A stretch of 15,768 nt of DNA from Melioribacteraceae bacterium (GCA_027036655.1 JALWEC010000106.1:1-15768); one strand, 5' to 3'. Counted from the first letter of the stretch, positions 1 to 7,892 are shown. Notes: a model not told the origin generated them from the sequence alone. Numbers and translations: made by a program.

Positions 1-115
1 AAATAATAGTAGGAGTGAATTATTTTACGATAGGCGTTGAACTGATTTCACTGTTCCTAATTCATTTTTCTATTCCTATATTTGTAATAGTTTTTAATTT
101 AATTTGGGAATTGTA

Positions 116-1492
116 ATGAAGACAATAATCGAACCTTTCAAAATTAAATCGGTTGAACCGATTAATTTCACAACGCGTGAGGAAAGAGAAAATATACTTA
201 TCGAAGCGGGCTACAATCCGTTTATGATTAGATCAAGAGATATCATAATCGATTTGCTGACCGACAGCGGAACATCGGCAATGAGCGCAAAGCAATGGGC
301 GGGAATTATGGACGGCGACGAATCATACGCTGGCTCAAAAAGTTTTTTCAGATTTGAATCAAAAGTTAAAGAGATAACGGGGAAGAAGTTCATAATCCCC
401 ACTCATCAGGGGCGCGCCGCCGAAAAAATTCTTTTTTCAATTCTGGGCGGACCCGGGAAATATTTCCCCAACAATTCGCACTTCGACACAACACGCGCAA
501 ACATCGAATTTACCGGAGCGGAAGCCTACGACCTGCTGACCGAAGTCGGGAAACATCCCGAAATAAGAGCCGACTTCAAAGGGAACATGGACGTTGAAGC
601 GTTAGAAAAATTTATTGAAGAAAAGGGCGCAGAAAATATCCCCCTTGTTATGCTAACCGTAACTAACAACTCCGGCGGCGGACAGCCTGTTTCACTGCAA
701 AATATTAAAGAAGTGCGCGAGGTATGCGACAAATACGGACTTCCGCTTTTTCTTGACGCGTGCCGTTTTGCCGAAAACGCTTATTTCATAAAACTTCGCG
801 AAAAAGGATATGAAAACAAATCGGTAAAAGAAATTGCGCAGGAAATGTTTTCCTATACGGACGGAGCGACAATGAGCGCAAAGAAAGACGCGCTGGTAAA
901 CATCGGCGGGTTCCTGGCAATGAACGATGAAACGCTGGCAATGAACGCGCGCAATCTTCTGATTGTTACCGAGGGCTTTCCCACATACGGCGGACTTGCC
1001 GGCAGAGACCTCGAAGCCATAGCTCAGGGTTTGGATGAAGTCCTGCAGGAATCTTATCTGCAATATCGCATTAAAAGTACGGAGTATCTCGGGAACAAAC
1101 TTCTCGACGCGGGCGTTCCGATTCTTGAGCCTCCCGGAGGACATGCAATTTATTTGGACGCCAAGCGCTTCGCTCCCGAAATTCCGCCTTATCAGTTCCC
1201 GGGACAATCAATCGTAGCCGCACTCTATCTTGAAGGAGGAGTAAGAGGCGTGGAAATCGGCTCGGTAATGTTCGGTAAAACCGATAAAGAAACGGGTGAA
1301 TTTATTCCGCCGCCGATGGAATTAGTGCGACTTGCAATACCGAGAAGAGTTTACACTCAAAGTCATATTGATTATCTTGCCGAAGTGATAATTGAAGTTT
1401 ATAAAAAAAGGGATAAACTTAAAGGATTTGAAATAATTTACGAAGCGCCTATGCTGCGCCATTTCACCGCTAAATTTAAACCAATAACTTGA
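116..1492 (+). CDS. tnaA: Tryptophanase (L-tryptophan indole-lyase)
   Basis: PLP-dependent beta-eliminating lyase that splits L-tryptophan into indole, pyruvate and ammonia in the cytoplasm; 458 aa, close to the usual length. The PLP lysine lies in MSAKKDALV (K257), and the cofactor-binding Asp/Arg pair in DACRFAENAYFIK (D214, R217). Three positions separate it from the sister enzyme tyrosine phenol-lyase: HFDTTR has Asp where the phenol-lyase has Thr, VEIGS has Ile where it has the substrate-binding Arg, and LRHFTAKF has His (H449) where it has Phe. All three match tryptophanase (residue knowledge recalled from the family). An in-frame TTG lies 12 bases upstream, but the ATG at 116 gives the typical N-terminus (MKTIIEPFKIKSVEP). 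No tnaC-like leader or tryptophan permease is visible nearby. The gene ends 10 bases before the next gene, so the two are probably co-transcribed. Confidence 0.93.
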   Translation: MKTIIEPFKIKSVEPINFTTREERENILIEAGYNPFMIRSRDIIIDLLTDSGTSAMSAKQWAGIMDGDESYAGSKSFFRFESKVKEITGKKFIIPTHQGRAAEKILFSILGGPGKYFPNNSHFDTTRANIEFTGAEAYDLLTEVGKHPEIRADFKGNMDVEALEKFIEEKGAENIPLVMLTVTNNSGGGQPVSLQNIKEVREVCDKYGLPLFLDACRFAENAYFIKLREKGYENKSVKEIAQEMFSYTDGATMSAKKDALVNIGGFLAMNDETLAMNARNLLIVTEGFPTYGGLAGRDLEAIAQGLDEVLQESYLQYRIKSTEYLGNKLLDAGVPILEPPGGHAIYLDAKRFAPEIPPYQFPGQSIVAALYLEGGVRGVEIGSVMFGKTDKETGEFIPPPMELVRLAIPRRVYTQSHIDYLAEVIIEVYKKRDKLKGFEIIYEAPMLRHFTAKFKPIT

Positions 1493-1502
1493 GGGAACGA
1501 CT

Positions 1503-2318
1503 ATGAATATTGAGGAGAATTACAAATTTACGGATGGCAGAAATATTTGGAGACTTCTTATTTCCGAAGCGGACAAGTTGGTTGTCGAGACAAGAGAAAC
1601 GGAGAGCAAGGAAGTTTTCTTTCACTGTATGAACGTAAACACCGGAGATAAAGTTTTTGAGAATTTTCAGCTTGACGAGAAATTTTGGGTCGGTATTGAA
1701 ACAGTTAAAGAAGGAAAAATTTTCTTTCACAAATACGCAAAACCGGATATGCCCGGGCACAAACAGTTGATAGCTTTTGATATTAATGAACAGAAAATTG
1801 TTTGGGAATCGGATGAATATACTTTCCTTTTCTATTTTCAGGGAAAAATTTTCGGATACAGCAACGCATTTGAAGGAAGACGGTTTTATTCCGTCAACGC
1901 TAAAACGGGAGAACTCCTCGACGACCTCGGAACCGATGCGGATAAAATTAACGAGCTACGCGAATTAGCGCGCAACGACGAAGATTACTCAAAATACTTT
2001 TTTACACAGAAATTATTTGAAGAACCGGCGCTGGCATCTGTGCTTCTGAACCATTATCCCGCTGATAAAATCGTTCGCGACGTTGAATTTATTGACCTTG
2101 GCGATACAGTACTATTTAATTATCATTCCCGTCTTCCTAATAAGAAAATGAAAAACATTTTCAAGATGTTATACAAGCCGACTGATACGATAATCTTCGA
2201 GCAGGTTCTTAATGAGGAAGCAAATAATTACGCTCCCGACTCATTTTTTATTTATAAAAACTTGCTACTCATGATATCGGAAAAGAAAGAATTGCTTGTA
2301 TATAAACTGAGCAAATAG
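1503..2318 (+). CDS. Beta-propeller-like protein, resembles DUF4905
   Basis: 271 aa, no signal peptide and no membrane segment, so probably cytoplasmic. The sequence is made of short beta-rich units with the pattern of outer-membrane-assembly or PQQ-like blades: 'Y/F-x-vNxxTGdkv', 'iaFDINEQKIVWESD' (about residues 90-105) and 'FYSVNAKTGELLDDLG' (about residues 128-143). The N-terminal stretch IWRLLISEADKLVVETR and the central FWVGIE and KPDMPGHKQLIAFD resemble the Bacteroidetes DUF4905 family as I remember it; that assignment needs a profile search. The function is unknown. A GAGGGA ribosome-binding site overlaps the stop of tnaA, which suggests translation coupled to tryptophanase. Confidence 0.6.
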   Translation: MNIEENYKFTDGRNIWRLLISEADKLVVETRETESKEVFFHCMNVNTGDKVFENFQLDEKFWVGIETVKEGKIFFHKYAKPDMPGHKQLIAFDINEQKIVWESDEYTFLFYFQGKIFGYSNAFEGRRFYSVNAKTGELLDDLGTDADKINELRELARNDEDYSKYFFTQKLFEEPALASVLLNHYPADKIVRDVEFIDLGDTVLFNYHSRLPNKKMKNIFKMLYKPTDTIIFEQVLNEEANNYAPDSFFIYKNLLLMISEKKELLVYKLSK

Positions 2319-2321
2319 CGG

Positions 2322-2358
2322 ACTGGCGGTAAAACTCATTCCGCTTGCCGCCAGTTTT
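2322..2358 (+). terminator. Intrinsic terminator after the tnaA operon
   Basis: ACTGGCGG (2322-2329) pairs perfectly with CCGCCAGT (2348-2355) and is followed by TTTTATTTTT. It starts three bases after the stop codon of the DUF4905-like gene. A second small hairpin with a cUUCGg tetraloop (AAGGCGCTTCGGCGCTTT, about 2393-2410) follows but lacks a T-run; its role is unclear. Confidence 0.8.
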
Positions 2359-2598
2359 ATTTTTCTAACAAAAAGCTCCGGTTACTTTGTTAAAGGCGCT
2401 TCGGCGCTTTCATTAATGTTCAGCCTTACACTGATTGTTTCTCTTCGTCTTTCTTAGGAACTAAATATTAACATCGTTGTTATCTTTGTAGCGTATGAGA
2501 TTCTTTGTATTACAATGCTTACCGGTAGGAAGCAAAATTCTTTATTTTAATTTATTTAATTTGTATTTCGTTAATAATTTATTTTGAGGAATTATAAA

Positions 2599-3165
2599 AT
2601 GGAGCTAAATAAAGAAACTAAAATATTTCTTTTAAGATTGGCAAGAAAAGCAATCGAACATGAGTTTGATAATTCGGTAGAGATTCCCAAACCGGATTAT
2701 GAAAAATATCCGCTCCTTAAAACCCAAGCCGGAGCGTTTGTAACGCTGAACGAGAACAACAATCTCCGAGGATGTATCGGGTACATTATCGGCTTTATGC
2801 CCCTTTACGACACTGTGGTAGAAGCAGCAAAACAAGCGGCTTTCGGAGATCCGCGGTTCCCGGCATTAGTGAAGCCGGAACTATCGAAAATCGAAATTGA
2901 AGTTTCAATCCTATCGGAACCCTTTCCACTTAAGGGTTACGACGAGATTGAAGTCGGGAAACACGGTCTGATATTGGAGGAAAGCGGGAGAAGAGCTTTG
3001 CTGCTGCCTCAAGTTCCGATTGAACACCATATGAACAAAGAAGAATTCCTTTCAGCTCTTTGCCAAAAAGGAGGGTTCCCCCCCGACTTATGGCGAAGAA
3101 AACAACTTAAACTATCCGCTTTTACGGCAACGGTTTTTTCAGAAAAAGAGATGGGGTTACTATGA
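2599..3165 (+). CDS. amrA: AMMECR1 domain protein (AmmeMemoRadiSam system protein A)
   Basis: 188 aa, matching the usual length of bacterial and archaeal AMMECR1 proteins. The family signature LRGCIGY is at about residues 56-62, preceded by GAFVTLN and followed by AAFGDPRFPAL, also typical. The biochemical role is not established; the family usually occurs with MEMO1 and a radical SAM protein. The start was set at the ATG (2599), which has GAGGA about 8 bases upstream, not at the in-frame TTG at 2584. The gene overlaps the MEMO1 gene by four bases (ATGA), indicating an operon with coupled translation. No radical SAM partner lies in the window. Confidence 0.92.
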   Translation: MELNKETKIFLLRLARKAIEHEFDNSVEIPKPDYEKYPLLKTQAGAFVTLNENNNLRGCIGYIIGFMPLYDTVVEAAKQAAFGDPRFPALVKPELSKIEIEVSILSEPFPLKGYDEIEVGKHGLILEESGRRALLLPQVPIEHHMNKEEFLSALCQKGGFPPDLWRRKQLKLSAFTATVFSEKEMGLL

Positions 3166-3983
3166 AAATAAGAAAACCTGCGGTAGCGGGAATGTTTTAT
3201 CCCGCGCATCCCGACGAATTAAAATACCAGATAAATTATTTTTTAAAAAACGCTAAAATTCCCGAAGAGAAAGAGACGCTAAACGTTGCCGGCATAATTG
3301 CTCCACACGCAGGCTACGTTTATTCGGGACAAGCCGCCGCATACGCTTATAAAACGGTTTACGGCAAAACTTACGACACGGTAATCGTAATTTCTCCGAG
3401 CCATCGCGAGTATTTTCCGGGGATTTCGATTTACGACGGCGACGCTTACGAAACTCCGTTGGGAATAATAAAAGTTGACTCCGAAAAACGAAATAGACTC
3501 GTTTACAACAGCAAATATTTTTTTGAAAGTGAAAACGGGCACAAAGATGAACATGCTCTCGAGGTTCATCTTCCTTTTCTGCAAACAGTTTTGAAGAACA
3601 ACTTCAATTTAGTGCCTCTTGTTATGGGCGATCAAAAAGAAGGTTACATAAACGAACTTGCACAAAAAATATCCGAGATTTATGATGACAAAACTCTCGT
3701 TGTTGCAAGCAGCGATTTATCCCACTACTATCCCGCCAGTTACGCCGACAAGTTGGACGCAAGAATCGAAAAACGAATTAATAATTACGATTTTGAAGGA
3801 TTATATAAAGACATCAACCGCAAACTTAGCGAAGCGTGCGGCGCAGGCCCAATGGTTGCAATGATGAAAGGATTGAACCTCGCAGGCAAGAAGAATGCTG
3901 AAGTTTTAATCAGAACAAACTCGGGAGAAATTTCCCGCGACTTTTCCGAAGTGGTTGGATATTTATCGGCGATAGTTTATTAA
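3162..3983 (+). CDS. amrB: MEMO1 family protein (AmmeMemoRadiSam system protein B)
   Basis: 273 aa, cytoplasmic, related to extradiol dioxygenases. It begins KIRKPAVAGMFYPA, a typical MEMO1 start. The human MEMO1 metal-binding set (H49, H81, C244) has counterparts H49 (IAPHAGYVYSG), H81 (SPSHREYF) and C226 (EACGAGP), and the ASSDLSHYY motif (D185, H188) is intact, so the metal site should be functional. The activity in bacteria is unknown. It overlaps the AMMECR1 gene by ATGA and ends at a strong terminator hairpin, so the operon here has only two genes. Confidence 0.93.
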   Translation: MKIRKPAVAGMFYPAHPDELKYQINYFLKNAKIPEEKETLNVAGIIAPHAGYVYSGQAAAYAYKTVYGKTYDTVIVISPSHREYFPGISIYDGDAYETPLGIIKVDSEKRNRLVYNSKYFFESENGHKDEHALEVHLPFLQTVLKNNFNLVPLVMGDQKEGYINELAQKISEIYDDKTLVVASSDLSHYYPASYADKLDARIEKRINNYDFEGLYKDINRKLSEACGAGPMVAMMKGLNLAGKKNAEVLIRTNSGEISRDFSEVVGYLSAIVY

Positions 3984-3984
3984 A

Positions 3985-4021
3985 AAAAATCCCGAACACA
4001 TTTTAAGTATTCGGGATTTTT
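3985..4021. terminator. Bidirectional intrinsic terminator between amrB and cydB
   Basis: A perfect 12-bp stem, AAAAATCCCGAA (3985-3996) with TTCGGGATTTTT (4010-4021), has A-runs and T-runs on the two sides. It can therefore stop transcripts arriving from amrB (+) and from cydB (-), whose stop codons face each other here. Confidence 0.88.
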
Positions 4022-4045
4022 GTAAATCTTAAAAATTCCGATTAA

Positions 4046-5056
4046 TTAGTAAGTCATTTCGGAATCCTTTGTAATTCTTTTCTTAAATATAATGTACGAC
4101 CAAGCCTGATAAACCAATACAAACGGAACCAAAATCAATGCTACGTATGACATTACCGTCAAAGTATAGGGCGATGCCGAAGCATTGTAGATAGTTAAGT
4201 TGTTAGCAGGGCTGGTTGAAGAGAACATCAAATTCGGGTACAATGTTGCAAACGCAAGAATTGTAACGAACACAACGGTTAAAGACGACATAATAAATCC
4301 AAGCCCCATTTTACCGCCTTTAGCATAAATGCCCGCAAGAATTAAAGCCACTGCCGCAATCAATGCGGAAATCAGCGCTACCGCCGATGCGGAAAATGAA
4401 GGAACGGCAAAATAAGTATAAACTACAAAAATCACCGCCATTACTACTGCAGGTATCCAATATTTATTTGCCGATTCTTTCGCCTTATCCCTCATTTCCC
4501 CGCCTAATTTAAGCGATAAGAAAAGGGAACCGTGGAATAAGAAAAGCACAACGAAAGTAATTCCGCCAACCAGCGCATACGGATTAAGCAGATTAAAAAA
4601 TCCGCCGGTATATGTCATCGTACTATCAATCGGGACTCCGATTAACAAATTGGAAACAGCGACTCCCCATAAAAATGCGGGAATAAAGCTTCCTAAGAAA
4701 ATCATCCAATCCCAATTGTAACGCCACTTCAAGCTGTCTTCCTTGCTTCTGTATTCAAATGCAACGGCTCTTACGATAAGTCCGAGAAGCATTAAAAACA
4801 ACGGAAGATAAAACCCGCTGAACAAGGTTGCGTAGAAGTTCGGGAAAGCGGCAAAGGAAGCTCCGCCCGCGGTAAGCAGCCAAACTTCATTACCGTCCCA
4901 GTGTGGTCCAATCGTATTGATAATTGCACGCCTTTCGGCATCATCTTTCCCCATAAAGGGAAGTAACATCCCGACTCCGTAATCGAATCCTTCAAGGAAG
5001 AAATATCCGATGAACAGAACGGTTATAAGTATAAACCAAAGTATGTTTAAATCCAT
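4046..5056 (-). CDS. cydB: Cytochrome bd ubiquinol/menaquinol oxidase subunit II
   Basis: 336 aa integral membrane protein with about eight or nine hydrophobic helices, of the CydB/AppB family. The N-terminal ILWFILITVLFIGYFFLEGF and DYGVGMLLPF followed by RAIINTIGPHWDGNEVW are family hallmarks (Trp/Asp/Gly/Asn segment at about residues 50-60). With CydA it forms the terminal quinol oxidase that reduces O2 to water at low oxygen. The gene follows cydA with an 11-base gap, and its AGGAGG site overlaps the cydA stop codon, so translation is probably coupled. No CydX-like small gene can be seen after it before the terminator. Confidence 0.94.
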   Translation of the reverse strand: MDLNILWFILITVLFIGYFFLEGFDYGVGMLLPFMGKDDAERRAIINTIGPHWDGNEVWLLTAGGASFAAFPNFYATLFSGFYLPLFLMLLGLIVRAVAFEYRSKEDSLKWRYNWDWMIFLGSFIPAFLWGVAVSNLLIGVPIDSTMTYTGGFFNLLNPYALVGGITFVVLFLFHGSLFLSLKLGGEMRDKAKESANKYWIPAVVMAVIFVVYTYFAVPSFSASAVALISALIAAVALILAGIYAKGGKMGLGFIMSSLTVVFVTILAFATLYPNLMFSSTSPANNLTIYNASASPYTLTVMSYVALILVPFVLVYQAWSYIIFKKRITKDSEMTY

Positions 5057-5067
5057 CTTCTTTCCTC

Positions 5068-6435
5068 CTATGCTTCACTTGTTGATGTTTCAGGTTCTAA
5101 TTCCATGTCATGCTTAGCGTATTTCACCCACAACTGAATTGTGAAAACAATAAGAATTGCATAAAGAATAGTAAAACCAATTAATGTGGTCCACGCTTCT
5201 CCGACGCTTACCGCTTTGGAAACGCCGTCTTCAGTTCTGAATAATCCGAATACAAGCCATGGTTGTCTGCCCGCTTCTGTAAATATCCAACCGAACGCCA
5301 CCGAAAGAATCGGCAGCCCGATAGACCAAATAAATGTTTTTAATCCTAACGGCTTACAGTTAAATTCCTCTTTCCGCGATTTGATAAAAGCAATAAACGC
5401 TAACAGTAGCATTAAGAATCCAACAAACACCATAATACGGAATGACCAATATGAAAGCCATACGTTCGGAATATAGTTTTTGCCAGCTCCATATTTCTGC
5501 TCGTACTCTTTCTGCAAATCGTTAATTCCTTTAACCTCGCCGGAAAAAGAATCGTAAGCCAAAAAGCTTAAGAATCCGGGGATTTTCAAATCAACGGTAT
5601 TTTTGTGATTATCCTGATCGATAATTGCGAACAACGATTCGCCGGCAGGATTTTCAGTTTCCCATAAAGCTTCGCCCGCCGCTAATTTCATCGGCTGGGT
5701 TTCAAGAAGATGTTGCGCCTGAAAGTGACCAATCAAAATTACCAATACAATTCCTATCAGAGCGTAAGTTGAACCGAAACGTATCGATTTTTTGAAAGGG
5801 GTGATATTTTTTGTTTTGTGCAAAAAGTGCCAAGCGCTAACTCCCATCATAAAGAAACCTGCCTGTACCATTCCGGCAGTGAAAATATGAGGGAACTGTA
5901 ACCAAAGATGAGGGTTGCCAATAATCGCCCAGAAATCAACCATCTGCGCGCGCCCGTTAGCAAGCTCGTAACCCACAGGCTGCTGCATAAAGGAATTGGC
6001 AGATAAAATCCAAATAGCCGAAAGGTTTGAGCCTGCGGCTACCAACCAAGCTGTTGCGGCGTGAGCCTTAGGAGAAAGTCTTTTCCAGCCGAACACCCAA
6101 ACGCCGATAAATGTGGACTCCATGTAGAATGCAAGGAGCGCTTCAATTGCCAATGGAGCGCCGAAAATATCGCCCATAAATCTTGAGTATTCAGACCAGT
6201 TCATACCAAACTGAAACTCCTGAACAATACCGGTAGCGACGCCAATAGCAAAGTTAATTAAAAACAAGTGCCCCCAAAACTTAGCCATTTTTTTATAATC
6301 TTCATCGCCGGTACGCACATACTTTGTTTCCATAAGTGCAATAGCGATTGTCAGACCAAGCGTTAGAGGGACAAAGAAGAAATGGTAAACTGTAGTAATC
6401 GCGAATTGCCAACGCGACAGTTCAAGGACACCCAT
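5068..6435 (-). CDS. cydA: Cytochrome bd ubiquinol/menaquinol oxidase subunit I
   Basis: 455 aa multi-helix membrane protein that binds the three hemes. Expected ligands are present: H18 (heme b595), H183 in FPHIFTAGM and M335 in FRIMVFVGF (heme b558), and the proton-channel acids E98 and E106. The quinol-binding Q-loop is the short form (GHFQAQHLLETQPMKLAAGE at about residues 236-255, without the E. coli-type C-terminal insert), and GRQPW is present. This is the short-Q-loop class found in many Gram-positive and Bacteroidota bd oxidases. The start ATG has a full AGGAGG (6440-6445) four bases upstream and a Bacteroidetes-type promoter about 60 bases upstream. Confidence 0.95.
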   Translation of the reverse strand: MGVLELSRWQFAITTVYHFFFVPLTLGLTIAIALMETKYVRTGDEDYKKMAKFWGHLFLINFAIGVATGIVQEFQFGMNWSEYSRFMGDIFGAPLAIEALLAFYMESTFIGVWVFGWKRLSPKAHAATAWLVAAGSNLSAIWILSANSFMQQPVGYELANGRAQMVDFWAIIGNPHLWLQFPHIFTAGMVQAGFFMMGVSAWHFLHKTKNITPFKKSIRFGSTYALIGIVLVILIGHFQAQHLLETQPMKLAAGEALWETENPAGESLFAIIDQDNHKNTVDLKIPGFLSFLAYDSFSGEVKGINDLQKEYEQKYGAGKNYIPNVWLSYWSFRIMVFVGFLMLLLAFIAFIKSRKEEFNCKPLGLKTFIWSIGLPILSVAFGWIFTEAGRQPWLVFGLFRTEDGVSKAVSVGEAWTTLIGFTILYAILIVFTIQLWVKYAKHDMELEPETSTSEA

Positions 6436-6489
6436 TTAACCTCCTACCAAATTAGTTAATTTATAGTTATTTAGTGAATATTTATTTCA

Positions 6490-6519
6490 CAAAAATAGGA
6501 GCAGAAGTATTAATACAAA
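6490..6519 (-). promoter_or_regulatory. Bacteroidetes-type promoter of cydAB
   Basis: Read on the minus strand: TTTG (6516-6519), 18 bases, then TATTTTTG (6490-6497), which fits the -33/-7 consensus TTTG ... TAnnTTTG. It lies about 55 bases before the cydA start. The rest of the 333-bp gap between cydA and the arsC-like gene (6436-6768) is AT-rich and shows no further gene. Confidence 0.65.
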
Positions 6520-6705
6520 ATAACTTTTTTAAGTTAATATTTTTTTTAATAAAAATAAATTTTATTGACGGCGTTTTTTATAAAATCAATTTACCATTTC
6601 TCCCCGAGATTTCAAAAAAATTATGATTTATCCCCTCTATTATAAACAATATCTTAGCGATTTTTTCCCTTTGGAACAAAAGCAATTCCGGCTGAGTTCC
6701 AACTT

Positions 6706-6737
6706 TTTGTAATCAAAAAATAAATTACCTATTTTTA
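6706..6737 (+). promoter_or_regulatory. Bacteroidetes-type promoter of the arsC-like gene
   Basis: TTTG (6706-6709), 20 bases, TATTTTTA (6730-6737), one mismatch from the TAnnTTTG -7 box. It is divergent from the cydAB promoter and 31 bases before the ATG. Confidence 0.5.
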
Positions 6738-6768
6738 AAAAATAATAATTAGTCTTAAGGAGAACATA

Positions 6769-7119
6769 ATGGAAAAAATGATTGTCTATCACAAACCGAC
6801 ATGCACAACAAGCAGAAAAGTAATAAAAGCGCTGGAAGAAAAAGGGGTTGAATTTGTAAAAGTCAACTATTACGAGAAGCCATTCACAAAAACCAAATTA
6901 AAAAATCTTCTTCGCGCCATGAATATGAAAGCGCAGCAAATTTTACGCAAACGCGCCAAAGAGTATAAGGAATTTGATTTCAAAAACAAGAAATACACGC
7001 AAGCTGAAATCATAGATTTAATGGTGAAGCATCCCGATTTAATCGAACGCCCTATTATCGAAAAAGGGGATAAGGTTATTTTGGCTCGTCCGATTGAAAA
7101 AATAGAGGAGATAATCTAA
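6769..7119 (+). CDS. ArsC-family thioredoxin-fold reductase (glutaredoxin-type arsenate reductase-like)
   Basis: 116 aa, the usual size of the ArsC/Spx/YffB family. It begins IVYHKPTCTTSRKV, with the catalytic Cys at C12. The three arginines that bind oxyanion in plasmid R773 ArsC (R60, R94, R107) fall at exactly the same positions here: R60 in ILRKR, R94 in LIERPI and R107 in LARPIE. This supports ArsC over Spx, whose hallmark is a CxxC pair; here there is only one Cys in the motif. No ars regulator, efflux pump or other arsenic gene is adjacent, so a general redox role remains possible. An AAGGAG site (6757-6762) sets the start. Confidence 0.78.
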   Translation: MEKMIVYHKPTCTTSRKVIKALEEKGVEFVKVNYYEKPFTKTKLKNLLRAMNMKAQQILRKRAKEYKEFDFKNKKYTQAEIIDLMVKHPDLIERPIIEKGDKVILARPIEKIEEII

Positions 7120-7147
7120 TCTCCCGTTAAATTCAAATAAAACTTTT

Positions 7148-7181
7148 AACCGCCTTATTTACGCTTAAAAATAAGGCGGTT
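7148..7181 (+). terminator. Terminator-like hairpin after the arsC-like gene
   Basis: AACCGCCTTATTT (7148-7160) pairs perfectly over 13 bp with AAATAAGGCGGTT (7169-7181) around an 8-base loop. The 3' flank is ATAAAAA instead of a T-run; on the other strand the flank is AAAGTT. It is probably a transcript end. Confidence 0.65.
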
Positions 7182-7276
7182 ATAAAAACAAAACCGCTCC
7201 TTCCCCTTTATTTACAGCTATTAGCGCACAAAAATCATTTTATGAGAAAGAAAATCCCAAAATGATAAATATTGTT

Positions 7277-7307
7277 TTTGAAACTTTCCTTTAATTCCTT
7301 ATTTTTG
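7277..7307 (+). promoter_or_regulatory. Native promoter of the tRNA-Lys gene, now driving only its 5' half
   Basis: TTTG (7277-7280), exactly 19 bases, TATTTTTG (7300-7307): a full match to the Bacteroidetes -33/-7 consensus. The tRNA sequence begins five bases after the -7 box. Because the mobile element entered inside the tRNA, this promoter now reads the orphan 5' half and then element DNA. Confidence 0.72.
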
Positions 7308-7350
7308 CGGTGCACCCTTAGCTCAGTTGGTAGAGCATCTGACTCTTAAT
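7299..7350 (+). repeat. Left attachment repeat (attL side)
   Basis: Identical over 52 bp to 15294-15345. It contains the -7 promoter box and the first 39 bases of tRNA-Lys, ending in the anticodon loop (...GACTCTTAAT). Identity stops on both sides: C versus T before it, A versus C after it. The crossover should therefore lie within the anticodon stem-loop or further 5'. Confidence 0.93.
7312..7350 (+). pseudogene. tRNA-Lys 5'-half remnant
   Basis: Bases 1-39 of tRNA-Lys(CTT): acceptor 5' strand GCACCCT, complete D arm and the anticodon arm up to CTCTTAAT. The 3' half is missing, so it cannot fold into a tRNA. It retains its native promoter. Confidence 0.9.
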
Positions 7351-7440
7351 AAACAGGCATATCCATTTTTTAAGCCAAAAACAAACCTTTTTTCCGTACT
7401 CCATACAAAAGTACTTAAAGAAAGAACGCTTTTTTAAAAT

Positions 7441-7540
7441 GAGAAAAGCTAACCGGTAAAAAAAAGGTGTTCGCCGGAAGACCTTTAAAACCCGATTAGC
7501 TTTCTCAAAACTCAAAATTATTTTACCGGCGAACCTTTTT
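7441..7540. repeat. Interleaved inverted repeats (A-B-A'-B')
   Basis: A, GAGAAAAGCTAA (7441-7452), pairs with A', TTAGCTTTCTC (7496-7506), with one bulge. B, AAAAAGGTGTTCGCCGG (7461-7477), pairs with B', CCGGCGAACCTTTTT (7526-7540), with one mismatched or bulged position. CCGGTAAAA (7453-7461) can also pair with TTTTACCGG (7521-7529). The order A-B-A'-B' allows a pseudoknot or two alternative folds. On the plus strand B' runs into TTTTTCTTTT, so B/B' may stop transcripts that come from the tRNA promoter. Confidence 0.6.
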
Positions 7541-7655
7541 CTTTTGTTTCCAATTTATTTAAAATTTAGATAAACCGCAACCCCCCAATAAAATAAAATC
7601 TGATTTAATTTAGTTAATTTGTTTTCAATCGTTTTTAAGCCCTTTTTGTTTTAAC

Positions 7656-7691
7656 CCTATAATACATACCTTTTTTTAATTAAAGTCGCTT
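7656..7691. repeat. 36-bp direct repeat, copy 1
   Basis: 31 of 36 bases match 11151-11186 without gaps. The core is 7665-7691, from CATACCT to AAAGTCGCTT, with only two mismatches in 27. It lies in the non-coding left end, and no gene follows on either strand close by. Confidence 0.75.
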
Positions 7692-7830
7692 ATATGCGTA
7701 CTATTGCGAACCGAAACAGCTATATAAAGCCTTGATAATAATTCAAATGCCGCGATGCCGCGCTACCCGTAGCCCAAACCTTTAGTAAGTACCTAAACTT
7801 TTAATTATCGTTTTTTTAACTGACGCTATA

Positions 7831-7851
7831 GGGGAAAAGGTGAAGAGATAG
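7831..7851 (+). repeat. Purine-rich end repeat, left copy
   Basis: GGGGAAAAGGTGAA followed by GAGATAG. The same 21 bases occur in inverted orientation at 13781-13801 with one mismatch. A shorter form, GGGGAAGAGATAG, is at 7958-7970. The AT-only tract follows directly. Confidence 0.75.
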
Positions 7852-7892
7852 TTTTTTTATATATATTATTATTATATATATTATATATATTA
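7852..7892. other. AT-only tract next to the purine repeat (candidate DNA unwinding element)
   Basis: About 41 bases of only A and T, with repeated TATATATTATTA-type motifs, directly beside the purine-rich repeat. Repeat plus AT-rich tract next to primase and ATPase genes is the usual look of a replication origin. The origin call is an inference. Confidence 0.4.

Noticed and set aside
692..1207. 171-aa minus-strand ORF inside tnaA.
   Set aside because: It lies wholly opposite a conserved tryptophanase gene; its sequence is a frame shadow without a family pattern.
2481..2488. TATCTTTG as the -7 box of an amrAB promoter.
   Set aside because: It fits TAnnTTTG, but there is no TTTG-like -33 box at the right distance and it lies about 110 bases before the start codon.
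7233..7266. Hairpin ATCATTTT/AAAATGAT upstream of the tRNA promoter.
   Set aside because: AT-only-type stem with a 17-base loop in AT-rich DNA; too weak to call a terminator or regulator.
7318..7515. 65-aa minus-strand ORF at the left end of the element.
   Set aside because: It runs through the inverted repeats into the antisense of the tRNA remnant, and has no ribosome-binding site or family pattern.
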